Shown: positions 43,282-53,221, counted from the first letter of the stretch. The stretch: DNA of 64,000 nucleotides from Oscillatoria sp. FACHB-1407 (GCF_014697545.1 NZ_JACJSA010000003.1:1-64000); one strand, 5' to 3'. The notes: generated by a model not told the origin, from the sequence alone. Program-made: numbers and translations.

Positions 43282-43501
43282 AGAAGGCTAAAGGATGAAG
43301 GATGAAGGATAAAAAACATAGTTAATCGTCAATCCTTGGTGGTCAATTGTTACCCTTTATCCTTCCGCTTCCCTTCATTCCTTAGCCTGACTTTTTCCTC
43401 TTATCCTTTAGCCTTTAACCTTCATCCTTTTTCTCTCTTCCCTCTTATCCTTTAGCCTGAATCCTTTATCGTTTCTTCCCCCTATCCCCCCTATCCCGCC
43501 T
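43282..43501. repeat. Degenerate heptamer tract between tal and zwf
   Basis: Plus-strand GGCTAAAGGATGAAGGATGA followed, after about 60 bases, by many TATCCTTTAGCC, AACCTTCATCC and TCCTTTATC units. The two halves are complementary and could form a long hairpin inside the cluster transcript. Confidence 0.75.
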
Positions 43502-45031
43502 ATGGTTACTCTGCTCGAAAACCCCCTCCGCGTCGGTTTACAACACGATCGCATTCCCGAACCCCAAATCCTGGTGATCTTTGGTGCTTCGGGTGACTTA
43601 ACGCAACGTAAACTCGTGCCTGCGCTCTATCAGATGAAGCAGGATCGCAAATTGCCCCCTGAATTGACGATCGTGGGTGTGGCTCGACGCGACTGGGATC
43701 ATGACTACTTCCGCAACCACATGAAGGAGGGGATCGAAGAGTTTGGCGGTGGGTTAATCTCTGAAGAAGTCTGGAAAGACTTTGCCAAAGGGTTGTTTTA
43801 TTGCTCCGGCGACATCGACAATCCCGCCAGCTACCAAAAACTTAAAGCCTTTTTGCAAGAGCTAGATGAGCTACGCGGCACCAGAGGCAACCGGGTGTTC
43901 TACCTCTCTGTTGCACCCCGTTTCTTTGGAGAAGCGGCTCAACAGCTTGGCAGAGCCGGAATGCTGGTGGACCCCAAAAAGCATCGTCTGGTGATTGAGA
44001 AGCCGTTTGGTAAAGACATCGGTTCTGCTCAGATGCTCAATCAGGTGGTGCATCAGGTCTGTCAGGAAGAGCAAATCTACCGGATTGACCACTATCTGGG
44101 TAAGGAAACCGTGCAAAACTTGCTGGTCTTCCGGTTTGCAAATGCCATTTTTGAACCGCTGTGGAATCGTCAGTTTGTCGATCACGTTCAAATCACGGTA
44201 GCTGAAACCGTTGGTCTGGAAGGTCGGGCAGGTTATTACGAAACCGCTGGAGCACTGCGCGACATGGTGCAAAACCACCTGATGCAACTCTTCTGCCTCA
44301 CCGCCACGGAACCCCCCAATGCCCTGGATGCTGATAGTATCCGCAACGAAAAGGTGAAGGTGATTCAGGCGACCCACCTGGCAGACCTCGAAAACCTGGA
44401 GCGATCGGCGGTGCGGGGGCAGTACACAGCAGGTTGGATGAATGGCAAGCCTGTCCCAGGCTATCGTGAAGAAGAAGGAGCATCTCCGACCTCCACGACC
44501 CCTACTTATGCGGCGATCAAGCTCTATATCGATAACTGGCGTTGGAAAGGGGTGCCTTTTTATCTCCGCACAGGCAAACGGATGCCGAAGAAAGTCTCGG
44601 AGATCGCTATCCAGTTTAAAGAAGTGCCGCATCTGATGTTCCAATCTGCCGCCAAACAGGTTAACAACAACGTGTTGGTGCTGCGCATTCAGCCCGATGA
44701 GGGGATCGCCATTCGCTTTGATGTCAAGATGCCGGGTGCATCCTTGCGGACGCGGGCTGTGGAGATGGACTTCCGCTATGATGCAGCGTTTGGTCAGGCA
44801 AATGCGGAGGCATACGGTCGCCTGTTGATTGACTGTATGCTAGGAGATCAGACGCTCTTTACTCGTGGTGATGAAGTCGAAGCGTCCTGGCGTGTATTGA
44901 CCCCTCTGTTGGAAGCGTGGGATGCTCCCGCTCCTCCGGACTCAATTCCGCTGTATGAGGCGGGAACCTGGGAACCTGTCGAAGCTGAGATGCTATTGAA
45001 CCGGGATGGTCGGCGTTGGCGGAGACTCTAA
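43502..45031 (+). CDS. zwf: Glucose-6-phosphate 1-dehydrogenase
   Basis: 509 residues. NADP-binding [13 protein letters not shown] (28-40) and the active-site block [13 protein letters not shown] with H197 are unmistakable; the RYDAAFGQ-type C-terminal beta domain is intact. Catalyses the first step of the oxidative pentose phosphate pathway, the main source of NADPH in the dark. ATG at 43502 directly follows the pyrimidine-rich heptamer tract with no clear binding site. opcA, its activator, follows. Confidence 0.98.
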   Translation: MVTLLENPLRVGLQHDRIPEPQILVIFGASGDLTQRKLVPALYQMKQDRKLPPELTIVGVARRDWDHDYFRNHMKEGIEEFGGGLISEEVWKDFAKGLFYCSGDIDNPASYQKLKAFLQELDELRGTRGNRVFYLSVAPRFFGEAAQQLGRAGMLVDPKKHRLVIEKPFGKDIGSAQMLNQVVHQVCQEEQIYRIDHYLGKETVQNLLVFRFANAIFEPLWNRQFVDHVQITVAETVGLEGRAGYYETAGALRDMVQNHLMQLFCLTATEPPNALDADSIRNEKVKVIQATHLADLENLERSAVRGQYTAGWMNGKPVPGYREEEGASPTSTTPTYAAIKLYIDNWRWKGVPFYLRTGKRMPKKVSEIAIQFKEVPHLMFQSAAKQVNNNVLVLRIQPDEGIAIRFDVKMPGASLRTRAVEMDFRYDAAFGQANAEAYGRLLIDCMLGDQTLFTRGDEVEASWRVLTPLLEAWDAPAPPDSIPLYEAGTWEPVEAEMLLNRDGRRWRRL

Positions 45032-45185
45032 CCCCAGAACGTGTAACCCCAGCGACGTAACGGACTATAAACTGACACTGAAACCGAGGGAATATAGGGG
45101 CGTGCTTCTCTCACAAAAATGGCTCGTTGCTGCCCATACTCTGTTGTTTGTTGCCTAAACTCAAACCGAACACTCAAAACAAACT

Positions 45186-46517
45186 ATGACTACTCCACTT
45201 GTTGCGCTGCAAAAGCCGAAGGATATTTCCCTCGATGAAATTGAGGCAGAACTAACGCGGATTTGGCAAAGCCAGAACGGCAATCAAAATGCCCCGATCG
45301 CCGCTAGAGCTTCCACCTTTAGCATGGTGGTCTATGAACCTGAAGAATATCAGCAATTGCTGGCAGCATTGGGGTTTTATGATGGCCCCATTGATGGCAT
45401 TCATGGCCCATTGACGAAAACAGCGGTTAAAGCTGCTCAAAAAGCGTTTGGGTTCTTAGAAACCGGACGAGTTGACCCTGATACGTTAGCCCGTTTACGC
45501 GAAGAATATGCGAAACAACCTGTCGATCGCCTGGAAGTCTCCAACCTGAACCTGCGGGGCTTTAGTTTGAGTGATGCGATCGCCTCTCAAAATCCCTGCC
45601 GGATCATCACCCTCTGCCCGGTGTTGGGCGAAGATGAGGGGATCACTGCCCAGGTTTCGGCATACTGTCCGCTGCAAAAACGCAGCATCAGCACCTTAAT
45701 CTGCTGCGAGTACATCACTCTGCGCGGCACGAAGGCGGCTCTGCAACGAGCAAGCGATCTGGTGTTGTCGTTGATGATCCCTGAGTTGCCCAAGTTTGTC
45801 TGGTGGAAAGCAACCCCAAACCCAGAACAAGAACTGTTCCGCAAGCTCTCTGAAAACTGCAACTGCATCATCTTGGATTCCTCCTATTTCAGCGACCCTG
45901 AATCAGAGTTCCTCAAGATGTACAAGCTGATTGAGGCAGATAAGTTTGTGGCGGATCTCAACTGGCACCGCATTTCACCCTGGCAAGAGTTGGCAGCGGC
46001 CGCCTTTGACCCACCCGAACGGCGTACAGCCCTGGTGGAAGTGGATCGTGTGGCGATCGACTACGAAAAAGGAAGTGCGGCTCAAGCTCTCATGTTCCTG
46101 GGTTGGTTAGCCAGTCGGTTGGGATGGCGACCCTTGTCTTTTGAGGCACAGGGCGGTGACTATGACCTCAAACACGTCAAGTTTGAAGGAGCGAATCACA
46201 AAATCATCGAAGCGGAGTTAGCCGCGATTCCTACTGCTGATTGGGGCGAGATCTTGGGAGATCTGGTGGGCATTCGTCTCACCTCCACCAACCTCAACGC
46301 CGACTGCTGCACTATCCTCTGCTCGGAGACAACCGGATGTATGCGGATGGAAGCCGGGGGATCCGCCCAGGCTTGCCGGACGGAGCAAGTAACTGCCCTG
46401 TCTGACCAAAAGGCAGAATTCTTGTTGGGTCAGCAACTCCAGCGTTGGGGACGGGATGCCCTCTACGAGGAAACGATGGCTGTCACGGCTGAGATTGTGC
46501 GGTTAGCTCAGAAGTAA
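45186..46517 (+). CDS. opcA: OpcA, glucose-6-phosphate dehydrogenase assembly protein
   Basis: 443 residues. The C-terminal 330 residues are the OpcA family (LNLRGFSLSDAIASQNPCRIITLCPV, DLVLSLMIPELPKFVWWKATPN, NCNCIILDSSYF). OpcA allosterically activates G6PDH in cyanobacteria and may respond to redox through cysteines. An N-terminal module at about 48-112 (YQQLLAALGFYDGPIDGIHGPLTKTAVKAAQKAFG) has the peptidoglycan-binding-domain fold pattern, odd for a cytosolic protein. ATG start. A good terminator follows 140 bases downstream, closing the cluster. Confidence 0.95.
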   Translation: MTTPLVALQKPKDISLDEIEAELTRIWQSQNGNQNAPIAARASTFSMVVYEPEEYQQLLAALGFYDGPIDGIHGPLTKTAVKAAQKAFGFLETGRVDPDTLARLREEYAKQPVDRLEVSNLNLRGFSLSDAIASQNPCRIITLCPVLGEDEGITAQVSAYCPLQKRSISTLICCEYITLRGTKAALQRASDLVLSLMIPELPKFVWWKATPNPEQELFRKLSENCNCIILDSSYFSDPESEFLKMYKLIEADKFVADLNWHRISPWQELAAAAFDPPERRTALVEVDRVAIDYEKGSAAQALMFLGWLASRLGWRPLSFEAQGGDYDLKHVKFEGANHKIIEAELAAIPTADWGEILGDLVGIRLTSTNLNADCCTILCSETTGCMRMEAGGSAQACRTEQVTALSDQKAEFLLGQQLQRWGRDALYEETMAVTAEIVRLAQK

Positions 46518-46625
46518 TATAGCTTTGGTCAGAAAGCTTAAGATAAAAGCAACGGCTCAAACCCTGATGCTGGGTTAAGCTTCCTGACTCGCCTCTGCCT
46601 CATTGAATGTGGCTACAGCTATAGG
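46518..46625 (+). repeat. Hairpin repeat family F6, copy 2
   Basis: TATAGCTTTGGTCAGAAAGC to GTGGCTACAGCTATAG. Starts at the opcA stop region and matches 3815-3921. Confidence 0.8.
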
Positions 46626-46658
46626 AACTGGTTTAGGTTTCACCCCTTAACTGTCACA

Positions 46659-46688
46659 CCTCCTTTCCTGTATGGGAAGGAGGTTTTT
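46659..46688 (+). terminator. Factor-independent terminator after opcA
   Basis: CCTCCTTTCC, TGTAT loop, GGGAAGGAGG, TTTTT. Strong stem and T run. Confidence 0.88.
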
Positions 46689-46693
46689 AGGGA

Positions 46694-46870
46694 TATATGG
46701 CAACTGTCGAGACAGTTCAGGTTTGCAGATCAGTTCCTGGGTTACCGTTAGTAAACCACTAAACCTGCCCCTACGAGCGGCCGCATTGGCACTGAAACCA
46801 TTTAAGTCGGTATGAGGGGACTAAGGCGATAGTTGCGGTTTTAACCGCCACGATCCTGATCCCAAACTCT
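46694..46870. repeat. Remnants of F7 and F1 repeats
   Basis: GGCAACTGTCGAGACAGTTC at about 46697 matches one end of F7. GATAGTTGCGGTTTTAACCGCC and CTGATCCCAAACTC at 46828-46870 match the third hairpin and right end of F1 (copy G). Confidence 0.6.
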
Positions 46871-46877
46871 CGTCCCA

Positions 46878-47609
46878 TTACTGTTCTGGGTCGAGGGAAA
46901 CCGCCATCTCACCAACCTTGATACCAAGGGGTTCAAAGTTAGGGTCGGTGGATGGAAACAGTTGATCACCCATCACCGCTTCATAGTTGCTGGGGGCAGT
47001 TTCAGCCGCATTCTCGGCAGGCTCAACTCGCAAAACCAGTAAACCCTCATAGTCTGCCAGGTCGCTACCTTCTAGCACGATCGTACCAGCATAATCCCAG
47101 TCAAAACCATAGAGTTGAAACTCCCCTAGCTTCTCCTGAAGCTCGGTAAAGGATGTGCCAACACCGATTCCTTCAGGAGTTTTCCAGGCAGATCCAAGGT
47201 TGATCACTGCTGCTAATTTGCTGCGGGTGTCGTCTGTCCAAATGACGGTCAGCGATCGCTCAGAGTCAGGATAGACAATGGTTGCCACTTCAGACTCGCC
47301 TTCACCGATACTGACTGTCTCATCCTTCAGGTTGTCTTCGCCAAACAGGGTGACCAGGTCGTCGCGTGTGGTGTCACGAGTAATGGGACCAACCCGTTCG
47401 CCCGGAACCACGGTCGTATCAATTTCTGCCTCTGGTTCGGCAGCAGGAGCACTCGCCACCGCCGCTTGTGGAGCTGAAGCTTCTGGACTGGGGGATGGGG
47501 CAGTTGCGGCAGGTGAGGTAGACGCTGGGGATTCAACTGAAGGGTTAGATGCACAACTAACCAGTAACACGAGTGCAGTGATAAACATCCCCTGAACGGG
47601 CTTAAGCAT
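46878..47609 (-). CDS. Hypothetical lipoprotein
   Basis: 243 residues. Lipoprotein signal with lipobox LLVSC (C at about 19), then a Ser/Pro/Ala-rich linker to residue 65, then a folded domain (VGPITRDTTRDDLVTLFGEDNLKDE, VIWTDDTRSKLAAVINLGSAWKTPEGIGVGTSFTELQEKLGEF). The last two segments look like a repeated BLIP/SmpA-like alpha-beta motif, but I cannot name the family. ATG preceded by GAAGGAACTCCA. Monocistronic. Confidence 0.8.
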   Translation of the reverse strand: MLKPVQGMFITALVLLVSCASNPSVESPASTSPAATAPSPSPEASAPQAAVASAPAAEPEAEIDTTVVPGERVGPITRDTTRDDLVTLFGEDNLKDETVSIGEGESEVATIVYPDSERSLTVIWTDDTRSKLAAVINLGSAWKTPEGIGVGTSFTELQEKLGEFQLYGFDWDYAGTIVLEGSDLADYEGLLVLRVEPAENAAETAPSNYEAVMGDQLFPSTDPNFEPLGIKVGEMAVSLDPEQ

Positions 47610-47753
47610 TGGAGTTCCTTCTTGTGTTTTAAGCGTTTGTTTTGATCGTTGAGGCGTACTCGGTCTTTCTGATATCTAAACTGAGAGGTTTTTAAGAAAC
47701 AACGTATTCAGGATAGATACCGAATGGGATAACAGAGTGATTTTCCGGGTGTA

Positions 47754-47850
47754 TAGCAACGGAGGGTTGGTTAGGACGGGGGCAGGGTTTCGGCGTGAGC
47801 GGCTCAGCCGAACGGTGGAACCCCTGGCTGGGGGCATGCTATATCAGAGC
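47754..47850 (+). repeat. MITE-like repeat family F7, copy 2
   Basis: TATAGCAACGGAGGGTTGG to GGTGGAACCCCTGGCTG and ATGCTATA. Inverted ends ATAGCA/TGCTAT. It carries an extra palindrome CGTGAGCGGCTCAGCCG. Confidence 0.65.
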
Positions 47851-47874
47851 CAAGCCTGCGACTCGACTAAGCTT

Positions 47875-47947
47875 TGCCGAACCAATGCAGGTTAGTTGTG
47901 CTCCTGTAGCTGCGGTTTGAACCGCCAAGACCTGATCCCGAACTCAG
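47875..47947 (+). repeat. F1 repeat, copy F (right half only)
   Basis: CCGAACCAATGCAGGTTAG (decayed second stem), GCTCCTGTAGCTGCGGTTTG, AACCGCC and CTGATCCCGAACTCAG. Confidence 0.75.
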
Positions 47948-48148
47948 TATCTTCAATTCTGTCAAATCAAACTCAGCTCAAGGGTTGCATCTAGTCCAGT
48001 AAAAAAGGTGATACATCGATTTATGGGTTTACCTCTTAGCAAGGTATAACTTCTACATTAGGGGCAAAGCCAAGCGACCATGCCAATTTCAAGAATGGTT
48101 TAATGCAGGGCAGTCAGGGAGAGTGGAGAGAGGGGGCAAGATTGAAAA

Positions 48149-51100
48149 CTACTCGGTATGAATCGAGAAGGTCAAAACCGTTTCATCCACGCCTTTTAGC
48201 ACCAGGGGTTCAAACTTCGTGATGGTATCCTGGTCGAGGTAATCCGCCACGGCTGCCGAAACGAGAATGCAATTGGGTTCTGCTGCTTCTTGAATACGAG
48301 CCGCAATGTTGACACTGGGACCGATCGCTGTGTAGTCTGCCCGTTCTGCGCCACCAAACATACCGACAACTGCTGTGCCCTGGTGGATGCCACAGCGGAA
48401 TTGCACTTTGTTGGTTTCCTGTATGATCCCCTGAGCAATCCAGCGTTCGTTTAACTTGTCGAGTGAGCGATACATCTGACGAGCCGCGGCGATCGCCCGA
48501 CGCACTTGTTCATTGGGGCTGATCTGCTCTGGTGCGCCAAAAATCGCCAGAATGGCATCTCCCATAAACTTATCGACCGTGCCGCCATACTCAAAGATGG
48601 CGTGGGTCATCTCCGTCAGGTACTCATTGAGCAACTCCGCAACTCGGCGCGATCGCAACGTGTTGGACAGTTGGGTAAAGCCGATGATGTCGCTGAATAG
48701 GATCGTCACCATGTGAGGCTCTGGGCGCAGATCCAGTGCCAGTGTGCCTTGAGCCGCTTTCTCAACTAATTGGGGTGGCAAAAATCGACGCAACACAGAT
48801 TCCGTGAGATAACGGTTTAGTTCTGCCACGCGCCGTTCGCTGGCTTTAAGGGCTAGCAAGTTACGGACTTCGGCTAAGAGTTCGCGATCGTTAAAGGGTT
48901 TTGCCAGATAAGCATCAGCCCCTTTCTCCCGTAGACCAATGCGCGTTTCCTCATCCGCTTTTGCCGTCAACAAAACGATGGGCGTGCCATTCAGCGATTC
49001 TTCCTGCCGAATCATTTGAATCATTTCTGCCCCTGACACCATCGGCATCATCAGGTCAGTCACGATCAGGTCAGGATGGCGTGACTGGGCAATCTGAAAG
49101 CCCTCTGCTCCATTGCGGGCTGTCCAGACATAATAACCAGCCTGCTGAAGAATGCCAGAGACATAGCTTCGCAAGTCGGGGTTGTCGTCTACAAACAAAA
49201 TTTGATAGGGCGGTTGGTCTTGTGCCTGCATCAGGTTTGCAACCGATTCGGGTATTCCCTGAATTGGAGGGGGGTCCGATTCAGGGATTGGTCGCTCATC
49301 AGGGAATGGGTCGAGGTCTTGTTGAGCCTCGACCTCTGCGTCTGCTAGCTCGACGGGGGCGCGACTGCCTTCTAACTCAGCAGGAATCTCAATCACCTGG
49401 TTGGGTGGCAGATGGCGCATCCCCACCTGCAACCACACGGTAAATGTCGTGCCTTCGCCATAGGTCGAGTCAACGTTGACGGTCGCCCCGTGTAGTTCTA
49501 CTAGCTCTTTAACCAACGCCAAGCCCAAGCCCGTCCCCTCGTGGCTGCGGCTAGCAGAGCCATCGGCTTGTCTGAACCGCTCAAACAAATGGGGAATCTG
49601 ATCTGGACGAATGCCAATACCTGTATCCTGCACCTTGAGCACGCAATGATCGCCAGCAGGTTGCAAGATCACGGTGATTGTTCCACCGGCTGGAGTGAAT
49701 TTCATCGCGTTTGACAACAGGTTGTAGAGCACCTTGTCAAACTTCTCCAGATCCAGATAGACCGGGGGACAGTCTTCCAGGCGGGTAATGAGGTTGAGAT
49801 GTTTGCGTTCGCAGTAAGAGCGGAACGAGTCCACCACCTGAATGACAAAATCCATCAGGTTGCAGGGACGGAAACTGGGTTGCATCCGTTTGGCATCCAG
49901 TCGCTGCAAATCGAGGAGTTGATTGACCAACCGCAACAGACGACGCGAGTTTCTCAGGGCAATGACAGACTGGTCGTAGCTCAGCCCCTGTTTTTGCGCG
50001 ACTGCCGACTCTAGGGGACCAATCGTCAGGGTCAGGGGTGTGCGAAACTCGTGGGAAACGTTCTGGAAAAACTCCGTTTTTTGTTGGTCGAGCTTCATCA
50101 ACTGCTCCGCTTGTTGGCGGGTCTTTTGATAAAGCCGCGACTGTTGTACGGCGATCGCCGCTTGTGCTGCCACAGCCTGTGCCAGTTCCACCTCTTCGGC
50201 TTGCCACTGACGAGAACGGTGAACCTGCCGCAGGGAGATGCTGCCGATGATCTTGCCATCGGACAAGAGCGGCACCACCAACAATGCCCTGGCGGGCGAT
50301 CGCAGGGGCAAATCGGGCACGTTCATCTCTGGGTGCTGACTCAAATCGTCGATTACGACTGGGTTTTGAGTCATCATCAATTGTTTTAAGACTGGATTTC
50401 CCTCAATGGGCACCAGTGATTGGGGCAACTGTTGCCGATGGGGAGGTATCTCATCATCACCTCTGCCCAACCCCGACAAATCATTCCAGGTAGGTGTGCT
50501 GCCGTTGTTGCTGTGAATGGGCGACCCGTATCCTCCGTTTTCATCCTGAGAGGCATCGTGCAACCCGACACACTGCACAAACTCGTCTCCTTCCGTCCAC
50601 AGTGACAGAGCACAGCCATCTGCGTGCATTGCCTGACCCAACTCCTGGGTGATGGCGGCAAAAATATGCTGTGGATCGAGGCTAGAGCGAATTGCCGTTG
50701 TGATACTGTTGACCAGTGTTTCCCGTTTTGCCAGGGCTCTGACCTGCTCATAAGCACGCGCCTGAGACAACGCCAGGGCAGCCTGGTCTGCCACCATCAC
50801 CACCAGTTGCACTTCATCGTCTTGCCAGAGCCGGGGTTGATAACACTGGTGCATCACCAGTACCGCCATCAATTCCTGTTGACAAATCAACGGCACGACC
50901 AGGCTAGAGCGGATTTTGGCTTCCTCATAGGCTTGTTGGCGCAGTTGCACCTCGACACTGTCGTCCTGATTAAACTCAGCAGTGTTGACATCTGGAATCA
51001 CCTGCACGTCGCGAGTTTCCCACACGGTGTGGGCTAGTTGGCTAAGATTCCAGCGTTTTGGGGTGGGTTCGTCGGGGGTGTAGTGCTCCTTGACCCGACG

Positions 51101-51700
51101 CGAGGTGTAAACAAACAACTCATCGCTCATCCGGTTGTCGTGCAAGGGGCGCAGCAGGCAACAATCGACCTCAAACATGTGCCCCACCGTTTCCACGATG
51201 GTCTGTAAAATTTGCCGATAACTTAATGCACTGCGAATGGTGTTGGTGACGGCATTCAGCAACGATTCCTGACGCAGGGTTCGACGCAATTCTTGAGTCC
51301 GAGCTTTTAACACGTTGTGGGTGTCAACTGCCTGCCGCACAACGGCTTTTAGCTCTTCGTCGTCCCACGGTTTGGTGACGTATTTGAAAACCTTACCGGA
51401 GTTAATCGCTTCAACCAGATCTCCCACATCGGTGTAGCCAGTCAGGATAATCCGAATGATGTCTGGATATTGGGTTGCCGTCAGACTGAGAAACTCAGTC
51501 CCGCTCATGGAGGGCATCCGCTGATCGGAGATAATGACAGCCACTTCACCCTCTTTTGCGAGGATATCCAAAGCAATAGGACCGCTCTCCGCTCGCAACA
51601 CCTTAAACTCACGGTGAAATGTGCGATAGAGCAGATCCAAATTGTCTGGTTCATCATCGACGACCAGAATTTTAGGCTTTGTATCACTCAGGGATGTCAT
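48149..51700 (-). CDS. Hybrid REC-GAF-GAF-histidine kinase-REC-nucleotide cyclase
   Basis: 1183 residues from ATG at 51700, preferred over an in-frame ATG 13 codons upstream because CAGGAGAGCGGTGC precedes it. Order (approximate): receiver 1 (10-125, phospho-Asp in IISDQRMP), two GAF domains (about 150-330 and 330-530), HisKA with NVSHEFRTPL, HATPase (DTGIGI, GTGLGLAL), receiver 2 (about 830-955, IVTDLMMP), and a class III cyclase domain (about 995-1180). In the cyclase, the metal-binding aspartates FSDIIGFT and MGDAILAIFG and a Lys suited to ATP (VDKFMGD) are present, so an adenylate cyclase is likely. It would couple phosphorelay input to cAMP. All catalytic residues I can check are intact. 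Confidence 0.92.
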   Translation of the reverse strand: MTSLSDTKPKILVVDDEPDNLDLLYRTFHREFKVLRAESGPIALDILAKEGEVAVIISDQRMPSMSGTEFLSLTATQYPDIIRIILTGYTDVGDLVEAINSGKVFKYVTKPWDDEELKAVVRQAVDTHNVLKARTQELRRTLRQESLLNAVTNTIRSALSYRQILQTIVETVGHMFEVDCCLLRPLHDNRMSDELFVYTSRRVKEHYTPDEPTPKRWNLSQLAHTVWETRDVQVIPDVNTAEFNQDDSVEVQLRQQAYEEAKIRSSLVVPLICQQELMAVLVMHQCYQPRLWQDDEVQLVVMVADQAALALSQARAYEQVRALAKRETLVNSITTAIRSSLDPQHIFAAITQELGQAMHADGCALSLWTEGDEFVQCVGLHDASQDENGGYGSPIHSNNGSTPTWNDLSGLGRGDDEIPPHRQQLPQSLVPIEGNPVLKQLMMTQNPVVIDDLSQHPEMNVPDLPLRSPARALLVVPLLSDGKIIGSISLRQVHRSRQWQAEEVELAQAVAAQAAIAVQQSRLYQKTRQQAEQLMKLDQQKTEFFQNVSHEFRTPLTLTIGPLESAVAQKQGLSYDQSVIALRNSRRLLRLVNQLLDLQRLDAKRMQPSFRPCNLMDFVIQVVDSFRSYCERKHLNLITRLEDCPPVYLDLEKFDKVLYNLLSNAMKFTPAGGTITVILQPAGDHCVLKVQDTGIGIRPDQIPHLFERFRQADGSASRSHEGTGLGLALVKELVELHGATVNVDSTYGEGTTFTVWLQVGMRHLPPNQVIEIPAELEGSRAPVELADAEVEAQQDLDPFPDERPIPESDPPPIQGIPESVANLMQAQDQPPYQILFVDDNPDLRSYVSGILQQAGYYVWTARNGAEGFQIAQSRHPDLIVTDLMMPMVSGAEMIQMIRQEESLNGTPIVLLTAKADEETRIGLREKGADAYLAKPFNDRELLAEVRNLLALKASERRVAELNRYLTESVLRRFLPPQLVEKAAQGTLALDLRPEPHMVTILFSDIIGFTQLSNTLRSRRVAELLNEYLTEMTHAIFEYGGTVDKFMGDAILAIFGAPEQISPNEQVRRAIAAARQMYRSLDKLNERWIAQGIIQETNKVQFRCGIHQGTAVVGMFGGAERADYTAIGPSVNIAARIQEAAEPNCILVSAAVADYLDQDTITKFEPLVLKGVDETVLTFSIHTE

Positions 51701-52570
51701 GCACCGCTCTCCTGATGCGGGGGCAGCTTGATGAAACACAATTGTGCGGTTGAGCCTGGACTTGACTGCAAAGTGTGGAACCCATTTGACTCGGTTTGAT
51801 GAGACATCTGGCTTGACTTCTGTTGTATCTCTAATGGGAGATGATTGACCAACCTAAGACAACCGACTGTCTATCCGCAACGCACCCCAATTCACAAGAA
51901 CTCGAAAGTAGGCTTGAGCCGTAACCAGTCACCTGAATCTATGAATATAGCCGTTGTTTATAGAGCGGTGTACTGTCTGAATGCCTTTCACTTTCCATAA
52001 TAGGTGTAAGATTCACCTTTATATTGCATTGTGCATTAGTTATGACAATAGAATATGTGATAAAAATTGCCAAACTTGGGTTCCAGAGACGCGATTTTGA
52101 GATTGATGGTTTCAGATAAGTATCATTACTCACCTTCTTGATTTATCAAGATCAAACGTGTGCATTTGATCGTGAGCCACAATGAATAGAAGTAGCTGCG
52201 ATCGCCACCTGATCTGACTTCTGGAACAGCTCTGACCCAGCTACCACGATTCAGGGGATGTGATTTTGATATCAGCCAATATAGACAAAAGTCGATATAT
52301 ATCAGTGAAAATCGGTGCAATAAATAATGATCTTGAGGATTTTGAAACCCATTCTTCTATACCTTCATCGAACTCGCCTCCTGACCCGGTTGAAACTTCA
52401 TATCAGTTTTTATTTTAATCAACTCCTAAAACTAATTTTGACCGACCTGGCTTTGAAATACACCCCCTCGGTTAAACTCTCAGGACTAGAATAGGGGTAT
52501 CCCTCCGATTGACTGGGATTTCGCCCCTTAGCCACCATCCTGGGGCTTATGCATTTTTATTGGAGAGGCT
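51701..52570. other. Large divergent intergenic region, nothing identified
   Basis: 870 bases between the cyclase gene and a GNAT gene. AT-rich, HIP1-poor; several sub-65-codon frames (51939-52133, 52126-52320) lack binding sites and protein-like composition. No F-family repeat was recognised. Promoters of both genes presumably lie here. Confidence 0.4.
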
Positions 52571-53176
52571 GTGAATAGCGTTTGTGAGGATTCCCCGTTT
52601 TTGATCCGGGGAGCACGCCAACAAGATCTTGGAAGCTTAGCCGAAGTTCTAACCCACAGTTTTCATACCAGGGATGGGGTGTTGGGTTTGATGTATCCGT
52701 TGTTGCGGCTTGGTATCTATGAAGATTTGCGAACTCGCCTGCGGACTCAGGCTCCCCACTATGCCTGCATTGTTGCAGTCAAGCGATCGCCCCTGGCAGA
52801 GTCCTTCACACGGGTCAACAATCCAGTCGTCGCTTCCATCACCGAAGCCCTGGCAGGCACTGTTGAGATTGGCTTACGCACCCAACCTCCCTGGCATGTT
52901 CGCAGTCAGCAGTATCTCTATCTTTCAAATCTTGCCGTTGGCAAGGAATTTCGGCGGCAGGGTGTGGCATTCCAACTGTTGAGAGCCTGCGAACGGATTG
53001 CTCTCGACTGGGGGTACAGAGACTTGTATTTGCACGTTTTGGAGAATAATCAGCCTGCTCGACAACTCTATCTCAAAGCGGGATACCAGATTCAGCGCGA
53101 AGAATCTGGGCTGGGCAACTGGTTTTTGGGGCAACCCAAGCAGTTGTTTTTGCATAAACATCTGAGTGGGTCATAG
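52571..53176 (+). CDS. GNAT family N-acetyltransferase
   Basis: 201 residues. GNAT core: IRGARQQDLGSLAEVL at the start, LYLSNLAVGKEFRRQGVAFQLLRACERIA (motif A, R-R-Q-G-V-A) and LHVLENNQPARQLYLKAGYQI (motif B). The last pattern is typical of RimI-like protein or peptide acetyltransferases. Substrate unknown. GTG start preceded by TGGAGAGGCT. It converges on the GspE-type gene; its stop codon lies inside the shared terminator. Confidence 0.9.
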   Translation: MNSVCEDSPFLIRGARQQDLGSLAEVLTHSFHTRDGVLGLMYPLLRLGIYEDLRTRLRTQAPHYACIVAVKRSPLAESFTRVNNPVVASITEALAGTVEIGLRTQPPWHVRSQQYLYLSNLAVGKEFRRQGVAFQLLRACERIALDWGYRDLYLHVLENNQPARQLYLKAGYQIQREESGLGNWFLGQPKQLFLHKHLSGS

Positions 53177-53221
53177 GAGGAGAGAAACGATTGATCGTGT
53201 TTCTCCCGTAGCCTATGACCC
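53168..53221. terminator. Bidirectional terminator containing both stop codons
   Basis: GGGTCATAGG (53168-53177) pairs with CCTATGACCC (53212-53221); inside, GAGAAACGA pairs with TCGTGTTTCTC. Each gene's final Gly-Ser-stop (GGG TCA TAG) is one arm of the hairpin. Confidence 0.85.

Larger units (their letters stand above)
47610..48148. other. Spacer with F7 and F1 repeats
   Basis: 539 bases between two minus-strand genes. Apart from F7 (47754-47850) and a partial F1 (47875-47947), no gene or site is recognised. Confidence 0.6.

Noticed and set aside
51701-51739. Upstream ATG of the hybrid kinase-cyclase
   Set aside because: The ATG at 51700 has AGGAG at good spacing and the extra 13 residues do not belong to the receiver fold.
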